NCBI GenBank assembly: GCA_001628405.1
Contig: LURN01000030.1
Span: forward strand, 1-32,693
Origin: Candidatus Thioglobus sp. REDSEA-S12_B1
GTDB lineage: Bacteria > Pseudomonadota > Gammaproteobacteria > PS1 > Pseudothioglobaceae
Reading direction: 5' to 3'
Length of the DNA: 32,693 bases
The position numbers were made by a program, and so were the translations under genes. Shown piece by piece: positions 27,901-32,693 of this stretch (positions are counted from its first letter, which is position 1; each line of letters begins with the position of its first letter). The notes beneath the pieces are model-generated. The model made no database searches. It saw nothing but the letters and a program-made list of their open reading frames with translations, and was not told the DNA's origin.

Positions 27901-29070
27901 AAGAGAGTTTACTGCATCTTCAGTTGCAGGCTCACCAGGTCTCATTACATGGTATATAGACATGCGTGCTTCAATTTCAGTTTGCAACTCGTCAAGACGC
28001 AAGGTGTCAGAAATATAAGCTCCATTTTCAGCGTCATTAATATAAATGATATTAATCTTTTTAATCTTAGTTGCTGTTAATACTTCGATAGACTCCTCCG
28101 ATATCAAAGTATTCGCCTCTAGTAATATTTCTCCTGTATCAGTATCGACTATGTCTGACGAAATGACTTTTCCAACTAGGTATTCAAGCGGCGCATTAAT
28201 TGCATCAACTTTAGCTGCTTGAAGCTGCTTAATATGTTTAGCTGTAATTCTGCGACCTTTTTCAACGATGAGATCTTTACCAATTTTTATATCAAATTCA
28301 GTTATGATTCCTCTTAATAACTCTGGCTTTATAACTAAGTCGCAAGACTTAGACTTTAGCTTAACTGTAACATGGTCGAAGAATGTATCAATAATTTCAT
28401 TTGTAGATTGGCCCATTGCGCGAAGTAGCGTAGTTACTGGTAACTTTCTTCTTCTGTCAATACGAACAAATAAATGCTCATGATGGTCAAATTCAAAATC
28501 TAGCCAAGAGCCACGATATGGAATCACTCTAGAAGAAAATAATATTTTTCCAGAAGAATGCGTCTTGCCTTTATCATGCTCAAAAATAACACCTGGAGAC
28601 CGGTGAAGTTGTGAAACAACAACTCGCTCTGTTCCGTTAATGACGAACGTACCAGTATCAGTCATTAAAGGGAGCTGGCCTAAGTAGACGCTTTCTTCAA
28701 TGACCTGCTTTACGCGACGCTTTTTCTTTAGATTTGATCCGTTTTTGTCAAATAAGACCAAGTTAAGTTTGACTTGAAGAGTTGCTGCATAAGTAACTCC
28801 TCTTAATTTACATTCTTTTACATTGTATTTTGGTTCTTGCAGTTCATAATCCAAATACTCAATTTCTGCATAACCATTCAGGGCTGTAATTGGAAATACA
28901 GATTGAAAAACTGAGTGAAGGCCGATATTTTCCTTTTCAGCTGCTCCAGCCTGAATAAAGGTATTGAATGAATTAATTTGGATAGACAATAAATCTGGCT
29001 CTTTGAGAACAGACTCTCTCGTTCCAAAATTATTTCTGATGCGTTTTTTTTCTGTAAATGAATAAGTCAT
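24988..29070 (-). CDS. rpoB: DNA-directed RNA polymerase subunit beta
   Basis: The 1360-residue beta subunit (E. coli 1342). It starts [16 protein letters not shown], matching gammaproteobacterial RpoB. The rifampicin cluster reads [20 protein letters not shown], retaining the residues equivalent to E. coli D516, H526, R529 and S531 but with V at the N518 position and G at E523. Active-site elements include GEMVTDIPNV-region acidic residues, [13 protein letters not shown] and the C-terminal [19 protein letters not shown] clamp segment. It forms the catalytic cleft with beta'. The ATG at 29070 has only a G-rich GGGG upstream as a ribosome site. A 99-nt gap with a strong hairpin separates it from rplL. 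Confidence 0.99.
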   Translation of the reverse strand: MTYSFTEKKRIRNNFGTRESVLKEPDLLSIQINSFNTFIQAGAAEKENIGLHSVFQSVFPITALNGYAEIEYLDYELQEPKYNVKECKLRGVTYAATLQVKLNLVLFDKNGSNLKKKRRVKQVIEESVYLGQLPLMTDTGTFVINGTERVVVSQLHRSPGVIFEHDKGKTHSSGKILFSSRVIPYRGSWLDFEFDHHEHLFVRIDRRRKLPVTTLLRAMGQSTNEIIDTFFDHVTVKLKSKSCDLVIKPELLRGIITEFDIKIGKDLIVEKGRRITAKHIKQLQAAKVDAINAPLEYLVGKVISSDIVDTDTGEILLEANTLISEESIEVLTATKIKKINIIYINDAENGAYISDTLRLDELQTEIEARMSIYHVMRPGEPATEDAVNSLFSNLFFNNDRYDLSRVGRMKLNRRLGIESETGEHVLTHDDIINVIKKLIDIKNGHDVVDDVDTLANRRVRAIGEMIENQFRIGLIRVEKAVKEGLNLAETDELTPQDLINSKPVSAAVREFFGSSQLSQFMDQVNPLSGVTHKRRISALGPGGLTRERAGFEVRDVHPSHYGRLCPIETPEGPNIGLINTLAVYAKTNAYGFLETPYQVVKNGQVTQEVVYVSAIDEIDHTIAQANSKVDSKGFLQDELVSGRHKNEFVLVDKSEVTLIDIDSKQISSVAASLIPFLEHDDANRALMGSNMQRQAVPVLRSEKPLVGTGIERVVAADSRVCVVADHDGVVETVDASRIVIRVDAKQTKAGELGVDIYSLIKYSRSNQNTCINQKPLVQPGDKVAAGDVLADGPSTDLGELALGQNMMIAFMPWNGYNFEDSILISEKVVQEDRYTSIHIEELTAYARDTKLGAEEVTADIPNVSESALSKLDDVGIVYVGARVKGGDILVGKVTPKSETVLSPEEKLLRAIFGEKANNVKDTSLRMGASKSGVVIDVQIFTKDRVAKDSRALMIDEERLENIKKDIDDEFGIIDGDIFRRIRLKLSGNVSTSNVGDIKSGDKLAAKDLKSLENSDIAKIKVKDAAVNKEVAALIKQSKAKQEEFEVFFEQERAKIKEGAELPPGVQKMVKVYVATRKTLQVGDKMAGRHGNKGVISRVSPVEDMPHLADGTPVDVVLNPLGVPSRMNVGQVLEVHLGWAAKGLGHKIGKLIDEQRKDTVKQIRSMLDSIYNSHGKAEDLKSFTDDEIIELANNLRSGVPMATPVFDGIKEDDIKSLLKMADLPESGQVQLFDGRTGDAFDRDVTVGYMHMLKLNHLVDDKMHARSTGPYSLVTQQPLSGKAQFGGQRFGEMEVWALEAYGAAYTLREMLTVKSDDVSGRAKMYKNIVDGENRTESVMPESFNVLVKEIRSLGIDTELEQN

Positions 29071-29115
29071 GAATGCCCCGTATTAATCAATAAATTACTT
29101 TCAAAATTACTTTTG

Positions 29116-29152
29116 AATAAAAACACCAAAATCCCCTAATGGGGATTTTGGT
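29116..29152 (-). terminator. Strong hairpin with T-tract between rplL and rpoB (likely attenuator)
   Basis: ACCAAAATCCCC (29125-29136) and GGGGATTTTGGT (29141-29152) form a perfect 12-bp stem with a four-base loop. On the minus strand it is followed by GTTTTTATT. It begins 18 nt past the rplL stop. In E. coli a partial terminator at this place lowers rpoBC expression relative to ribosomal proteins, and the same role is inferred here. Confidence 0.85.
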
Positions 29153-29169
29153 TCATAGCATCGAACAAA

Positions 29170-29550
29170 TTACTTAAGTTCTACGCTAGCGCCAGCTTCT
29201 TCAAGCTGCTTTTGCATATCCTCAGCTTCAGCTTTTGAAACACCTTCTTTAACTGCTGCTGGAGCACTCTCAACAAGATCTTTTGCTTCTTTAAGACCCA
29301 ATCCAGTAATGCCACGAACAGCTTTGATGACTGCAACTTTCTTGTCACCAAAACTTGTTATCATTACATCAAATTCGGACTTTTCTTCTGCCGCTGCGCC
29401 AGCTTCTGCTGCTACAGCTACTGGAGCTGCTGCAACTGCCGCTGCTGAAACTCCAAATTTTTCCTCCATTGCTGAAACCAACTCAACAACATCCATTACA
29501 GACATGTCTGCAATTGCATTCAAAATATCTTCGTTACTTAATTTCGCCAT
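29170..29550 (-). CDS. rplL: 50S ribosomal protein L7/L12
   Basis: The 126-residue stalk protein binds L10 as dimers and recruits translation GTPases. It shows an N-terminal dimerisation domain (1-35, with [16 protein letters not shown]), an alanine-rich hinge (about 36-54), and a C-terminal globular domain with [36 protein letters not shown] (shown here only by its ends: EFDVM at about 59 and KDLVE at about 95). GAGGAG precedes the ATG at 29550. It follows rplJ by 21 nt and shares its mRNA. L10-L12 feedback through the leader upstream of rplJ would control both. Confidence 0.98.
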   Translation of the reverse strand: MAKLSNEDILNAIADMSVMDVVELVSAMEEKFGVSAAAVAAAPVAVAAEAGAAAEEKSEFDVMITSFGDKKVAVIKAVRGITGLGLKEAKDLVESAPAAVKEGVSKAEAEDMQKQLEEAGASVELK

Positions 29551-29571
29551 GATATTTACTCCTCTATATTA

Positions 29572-30093
29572 TTATTGTTTTTGATCACGCACTGCTGCCA
29601 CAACACGAGTTAACTTGGTAGGAACTTCATTCATTGTTCTAACTAGTTTTTCGGTTGGTGCAAGCATCAACGCCATCAACATACTGATTGCTTGATCTTT
29701 AGTCGGAAGACTCGCGATTCTTTTAAGTTGATCTGCATCAACAAATTCACCCGATACTCCCAAACCTTTAACAACTAAATCTTTATTTTCTTTAATAAAG
29801 TCGCGAAAAACACGTGCTACAGCTCCTGGATCTTCTTGGGAAAAACCCAAGATAACCGGACCACTCAAGACAGGCGTAATACATTCACAGCCAGTCTCTG
29901 CAAGTGCTCTCTTTGCTAGAGTGTTTTTAACAACACGCAAAGAAACATCTGCCTCCATAGCAGAGTTTCGCAAGTTAGTCATTTGTTCAACATTCAATCC
30001 GCGATACTCAGCAGCACCCACAGATACAGCGCTCATAGCGACCGCATTAACCTGTTCGACAACTGCTTTTTTTGCTTCAAGATTTAGAGCCAT
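29572..30093 (-). CDS. rplJ: 50S ribosomal protein L10
   Basis: The 173-residue base of the ribosomal stalk. The start is the ATG at 30093 giving [14 protein letters not shown], with AGGAGAG at 30098-30104. A longer in-frame extension upstream to 30204 is leader RNA, not protein. The N-terminal rRNA-binding domain contains [16 protein letters not shown] and [11 protein letters not shown], and the C-terminal helix that carries L7/L12 dimers follows [16 protein letters not shown]. It is a few residues longer than E. coli L10 (165). It is co-transcribed with rplL, and the 219-nt leader before it is a likely autoregulatory site. Confidence 0.97.
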   Translation of the reverse strand: MALNLEAKKAVVEQVNAVAMSAVSVGAAEYRGLNVEQMTNLRNSAMEADVSLRVVKNTLAKRALAETGCECITPVLSGPVILGFSQEDPGAVARVFRDFIKENKDLVVKGLGVSGEFVDADQLKRIASLPTKDQAISMLMALMLAPTEKLVRTMNEVPTKLTRVVAAVRDQKQ

Positions 30094-30312
30094 AAGTCTC
30101 TCCTGAACAGTTATAAAAAAGAAAGCTATAAAATTACAACTTTCGCCACAAGGTATTTTCATACCCTCTACATAGGCAAATTGAAGGATCAATTTATTAA
30201 GCAATTTACCGCAAGCAGTTCATCGCACCTATGGTCTTTGAGGCTTTACAAGTCACCTTGTCGCCCAAAGAATTCATTACTGATAATTAAAACTTATCAG
30301 CAGTAAAACTTT
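30094..30312 (-). promoter_or_regulatory. rplJ leader, probable L10(L12)4 autoregulatory RNA
   Basis: This is a 219-nt untranslated gap between rplA and rplJ in an otherwise tight operon, matching the position and length of the L10 leader known in gammaproteobacteria. It contains a 7-bp hairpin CTGATAA/TTATCAG (30280-30300) just after rplA, a possible processing site, and short GC-containing segments further on. The fold was judged by eye only and I could not verify the kink-turn binding site. Confidence 0.6.
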
Positions 30313-31008
30313 TTAAATATTAACACTCGCTCCATCAACACTTAAGCCTGGGCCCATTGTTGATGAAACACTAATCTTTTTAAAATAAACACCTTTAGCT
30401 GAACTTGGTTTTGCTTTTTTCAAAGCCTCAATTAAGGCAGCGATGTTCTCCTCAAGTGCCTTCACTTCAAAGGATGCTTTTCCAATTCCAGCATGAACAA
30501 TTCCAGATTTATCTGCGCGATATCGGACCTGACCTGCCTTTGCGTTCTTGACCGCTGTCGCAACATCTGGTGTCACCGTACCTACTTTTGGATTTGGCAT
30601 TAATCCACGAGGGCCTAATACTTGCCCCAATCTTCCAACAACGCCCATTGCATCAGGAGAGGCTATAACAACATCATAGTTTAAGTCGCCATCCTGCATA
30701 GATTTCATTAAATCATCCATACCAACATTATCAGCTCCCGCATCTGTTGCTTTCTGAACATTGTCACCTTGAGTAAAGACCGCGACGCGAACAACTTTTC
30801 CAGTTCCATTAGGAAGAACAACTGCACCACGTACATTTTGATCAGACTTCTTCGTATCAATTCCTAGATTAATGCTGACATCGACTGACTCATCAAATTT
30901 TGCAGTTGCGCACTCTTTAACAAGCGCCAAGGCATCTGTAATTTTGTATTTTGAACCTTCTTTAATCTTTGAAATATTAGCTTTCTGATTTTTCGTTAAC
31001 TTAGCCAT
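30313..31008 (-). CDS. rplA: 50S ribosomal protein L1
   Basis: The 231-residue L1 of the ribosomal E-site stalk, and in many bacteria the translational repressor of its own operon. It shows the family stretches [52 protein letters not shown] and a C-terminal SSTMGPG. Three start codons stand in a row in frame (TTG 31014, ATG 31011, ATG 31008). ATG 31008 gives MAKLTKNQ as in E. coli and lies 7 nt from GGAGG, so I chose it. The rplK stop TGA overlaps the ATG at 31011, so rplK and rplA are translationally coupled. Confidence 0.96.
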   Translation of the reverse strand: MAKLTKNQKANISKIKEGSKYKITDALALVKECATAKFDESVDVSINLGIDTKKSDQNVRGAVVLPNGTGKVVRVAVFTQGDNVQKATDAGADNVGMDDLMKSMQDGDLNYDVVIASPDAMGVVGRLGQVLGPRGLMPNPKVGTVTPDVATAVKNAKAGQVRYRADKSGIVHAGIGKASFEVKALEENIAALIEALKKAKPSSAKGVYFKKISVSSTMGPGLSVDGASVNI

Positions 31009-31010
31009 CA

Positions 31011-31439
31011 TCAACCCTCCACTTCAAGACCCATTGAGCGGGCAGTTCCAGCTACAATTTGAACAGCAGCATCTAAATCATTTGCATTTAAATCTTTCAT
31101 CTTGATATTTGCAACTTCCTCCAGTTGAGCACGGGTTACCTTTCCAACTTTGTTAATATGAGGCTCACCACTTCCTTTCGCGATTCCTGTTACCTTCCTA
31201 AGAAGAACAGCCGCTGGAGGTGTTTTTGTTACAAATGTAAAACTTCTATCGTTATAGACTGTAATAATTACAGGGACAGGCATACCTTTGTCAAGCTCTT
31301 GAGTTTGAGCATTGAAAGCCTTACAGAAATCCATAATATTGACACCGTGCTGTCCTAGCGCTGGTCCCACTGGTGGCGATGGATTCGCCTCAGCTGCAGG
31401 AACCTGCAACTTTATATATGACTCAATTTTTTTTGCCAT
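31011..31439 (-). CDS. rplK: 50S ribosomal protein L11
   Basis: The 142-residue L11, the same length as in E. coli, binds 23S rRNA at the GTPase centre and is needed for stringent-response activation by RelA. Its N-terminal proline-rich [26 protein letters not shown] region (recognised by [13 protein letters not shown]) is intact, as is the C-terminal rRNA-binding domain ending [18 protein letters not shown] precedes the ATG at 31439. It follows nusG by 65 nt and abuts rplA. Confidence 0.98.
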   Translation of the reverse strand: MAKKIESYIKLQVPAAEANPSPPVGPALGQHGVNIMDFCKAFNAQTQELDKGMPVPVIITVYNDRSFTFVTKTPPAAVLLRKVTGIAKGSGEPHINKVGKVTRAQLEEVANIKMKDLNANDLDAAVQIVAGTARSMGLEVEG

Positions 31440-31504
31440 TTTTATCTCCTATGGGTTCAAGCGCCGCAAAGCTCCCCGTTCACAAAATTAGCCCAAAGGC
31501 TTTG
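31440..31504 (-). promoter_or_regulatory. nusG-rplK gap, candidate L1 operator
   Basis: Sixty-five nt on the minus strand hold AGCC/GGCT (31490-31501) followed by AATTTT, a weak terminator-like hairpin at the nusG stop. A GC-rich GGGGAGC...GCGGCGC segment then precedes the ribosome site. In E. coli, L1 represses rplKA by binding the rplK leader. The position fits, but I did not verify the structure. Confidence 0.35.
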
Positions 31505-32038
31505 TTATGTTTTCTCCACTTGAGAAAACTCTAATTCAACTGCAGTAGTCCTTCCAAAAATTAGCACCTCTACTGTCAGCAAACTCTTTTCATAATTCAC
31601 GTTTTCAACGATTCCATTAAACTCATTAAATGGACCATCAATAACAAGAACCTCTTCACCAGGCTGGAATGCAACCTTAGGCTTAGGCTTGTCTGCCCCT
31701 TCTTGAACTCGAGCAAAAATTCTATCAACCTCTCTCTGAGTAATTGGAGAAGGTTTTCCTGAAGAGCCACCAATAAAACCAATAACATTATTTGTGTTTT
31801 TAACTAACAACCAACTTGGCTCAGTGAGCTCCATCTTAACCAACATATAACCCGGAAAAAATTTACGTTCAGTCTCTTTCTTCTTACCACCCTTAAGCTC
31901 AACTACCTGCTCAGTAGGAATCAATATTTCTCCAACTAAATCTTCCAGGCCTTCTCTTGCAACAGCTTCTTCAATAGCAAGCTTTACCTTAGCCTCATAG
32001 CCACTTCTAGCGTGGATTACAAACCATTTTTTAGACAT
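31505..32038 (-). CDS. nusG: Transcription termination/antitermination protein NusG
   Basis: A 177-residue protein. The NGN domain (about 1-115) starts KKWFVIHARSGYEAKVK and includes KFFPGYMLVKMEL. The KOW domain (about 123-177) contains FQPGEEVLVIDGPFNEFNGIVE. NusG binds the RNA polymerase clamp, raises processivity, and links to Rho or to the ribosome via S10. Length is close to that of E. coli NusG (181). It follows secE by 22 nt, the standard secE-nusG pairing. Confidence 0.98.
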   Translation of the reverse strand: MSKKWFVIHARSGYEAKVKLAIEEAVAREGLEDLVGEILIPTEQVVELKGGKKKETERKFFPGYMLVKMELTEPSWLLVKNTNNVIGFIGGSSGKPSPITQREVDRIFARVQEGADKPKPKVAFQPGEEVLVIDGPFNEFNGIVENVNYEKSLLTVEVLIFGRTTAVELEFSQVEKT

Positions 32039-32060
32039 TAAAACCCTTTACTCAAAAATG

Positions 32061-32435
32061 TTAAATTGCAGAAATAGATTGAACACCCCAAGTAAAGAAT
32101 GCATCCACAATCCAAAGAAAAATAGCCACTATAACTACCGCAATCATAATGATTCCAGTTGTTTTAAATGTTTCTTGTCTATTTGGCCAAACAACTTTTC
32201 TAAGTTCAATGCGTGTTTCTTTTAAGAAGTGTTGAAACCTATCACCTTGGCTAGACTTAATAAAAACTCCACCAGCAACTACAAACCAAACAAGGGTTAC
32301 TAAAACCTTTGTCAATGAATTGAAGTTAAGTGGATTAATGTAGTATAAAGCTAGCGCAGCAACAACAATAACAACTGCCAGGATAGTCTTCCATTGATCA
32401 GAACCGCTCTTTAAATTGTCTATTTGTTTAGCCAC
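32061..32435 (-). CDS. secE: Preprotein translocase subunit SecE
   Basis: A 124-residue SecE of the three-helix enterobacterial type: membrane helices at about 15-33, 39-58 and 97-118, with the conserved amphipathic segment FLKETRIELRKVVWPNRQET (about 69-89) before the last helix. It stabilises SecY in the SecYEG channel. The start is GTG at 32435 giving MAKQIDNLK. An ATG two bases upstream (32437) is out of frame and runs only five codons. AAAGGA at 32441-32446 is the ribosome site. It follows tRNA-Trp by 15 nt, so both are probably on one transcript. Confidence 0.95.
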   Translation of the reverse strand: MAKQIDNLKSGSDQWKTILAVVIVVAALALYYINPLNFNSLTKVLVTLVWFVVAGGVFIKSSQGDRFQHFLKETRIELRKVVWPNRQETFKTTGIIMIAVVIVAIFLWIVDAFFTWGVQSISAI

Positions 32436-32450
32436 ATGTATCCTTTAATT

Positions 32451-32526
32451 TGGCAGGCAAGGAGGGACTCGAACCCCCAACCAATGGTTTTGGAGACCAC
32501 TACTCTACCAATTGAGCCACTTGCCT
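32451..32526 (-). tRNA. trnW: tRNA-Trp (anticodon CCA)
   Basis: The 76-nt cloverleaf has acceptor arms AGGCAAG/CTTGCCT, D-arm with GGCTCAATTGGTAGAG, anticodon loop TCTCCAAAA giving anticodon CCA, T-arm with GGTTCGAGTCC, and an encoded 3' CCA. It sits between tuf and secE, the arrangement common in bacteria, and is likely processed from a tuf/secE-spanning or secE-proximal transcript. Confidence 0.97.
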
Positions 32527-32539
32527 ATATATCAAATCC

Positions 32540-32570
32540 AAAAAATGGCCGCCTAAATACAAGGCAGCCA
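32540..32570 (-). terminator. Intrinsic terminator after tuf
   Basis: On the minus strand TGGCTGCCT and AGGCGGCCA form a 9-bp stem (one G-U) with a 7-nt loop, followed by TTTTTT. It begins 18 nt past the tuf stop and ends 14 nt before the tRNA-Trp 5' end. It should limit tuf read-through into tRNA-Trp-secE-nusG. Confidence 0.88.
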
Positions 32571-32587
32571 CTCACTATAAATTAATC

Positions 32588-32693
32588 TTAATTAGTAATC
32601 TTCGAGACGACTCCAGCACCGACTGTGCGTCCGCCTTCTCTAATTGCAAATCTTAAACCTTCTTCCATTGCAATCGGAGCAAGAAGCTCAACT
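32588..32693 (-). CDS. tuf: Elongation factor Tu, C-terminal fragment (cut by window edge)
   Basis: Only the last 34 codons are present: an intact reading frame ending in [23 protein letters not shown] and TAA at 32590-32588. This is the domain III C-terminus of EF-Tu, the GTPase that delivers aminoacyl-tRNA. The gene continues beyond the right edge. It heads the tuf-trnW-secE-nusG-rplKAJL-rpoBC block and is followed by a terminator. Confidence 0.95.
   Translation of the reverse strand, partial: VELLAPIAMEEGLRFAIREGGRTVGAGVVSKITN

Noticed and set aside
30094-30204. Extended N-terminus of L10
   Set aside because: The 37 extra residues match nothing in L10. AGGAGAG and [10 protein letters not shown] place the start at 30093.

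Overview
The window is an ordinary-density, AT-rich gammaproteobacterial chromosome segment. The rpoB, rpoC, recA, rplKAJL and RNase P sequences all read as Gammaproteobacteria, and the low GC, short intergenic gaps and many gene overlaps suggest a streamlined marine lineage such as SUP05/Thioglobaceae. That lineage placement is inference and was not tested. I see no insertion sequence, prophage, integrase or CRISPR array.

Layout. (1) 1-4.2 kb is an accessory-looking cluster. A PLP-dependent Cys/Met-metabolism-type enzyme and an ectoine hydrolase (doeA/eutD) lie on +. They converge on a minus-strand set: an SMR transporter, a EutA-like maleate isomerase/AMDase-family protein and a DoeX-like Lrp/AsnC regulator. 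(2) 4.27-6.1 kb carries the RNase P RNA gene (rnpB) and a class I fumarase, both on minus. (3) 6.2-10.4 kb is the cell-shape operon mreB-mreC-mreD-mrdA on +. (4) 10.4-13.0 kb is recA-recX-tgt on minus. (5) 13.0-15.3 kb is ribD-coaBC on +. (6) 15.26-15.69 kb is a 434-nt AT-rich non-coding stretch with a perfect DnaA box, a near-match inverted partner and a 17-bp perfect hairpin. (7) 15.7-20.7 kb holds dnaE and trpE on minus. (8) 20.8-32.7 kb is the classic minus-strand tuf - tRNA-Trp - secE - nusG - rplK - rplA - rplJ - rplL - rpoB - rpoC block, entered at the 3' end of tuf.

How the genes work together. The first cluster looks like part of an ectoine/5-hydroxyectoine catabolic module. DoeA opens the ectoine ring, EutA belongs to the hydroxyectoine branch of known eut operons, and DoeX is the local-regulator type. 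The usual deacetylase (DoeB/EutE), DABA aminotransferase, dehydrogenase and TRAP/ABC importer are not in the window. In their place are a PLP gamma-lyase-like enzyme and an EmrE-type SMR pump. This is the best candidate here for an undescribed variation. The rest is housekeeping: wall elongation, recombination, cofactor synthesis, replication, tryptophan synthesis, transcription and translation.

Second in interest is the intergenic region between coaBC and dnaE, whose DnaA box and flanks resemble the R4 box of E. coli oriC. Transcription direction of the nearby rpoBC block argues against it being the active origin. Other items are overlapping divergent promoters on a palindrome between the fumarase gene and mreB, non-ATG starts on recA, dnaE, rpoC and secE, a strong hairpin between rplL and rpoB, and a hairpin flanked by direct repeats between trpE and dnaE.
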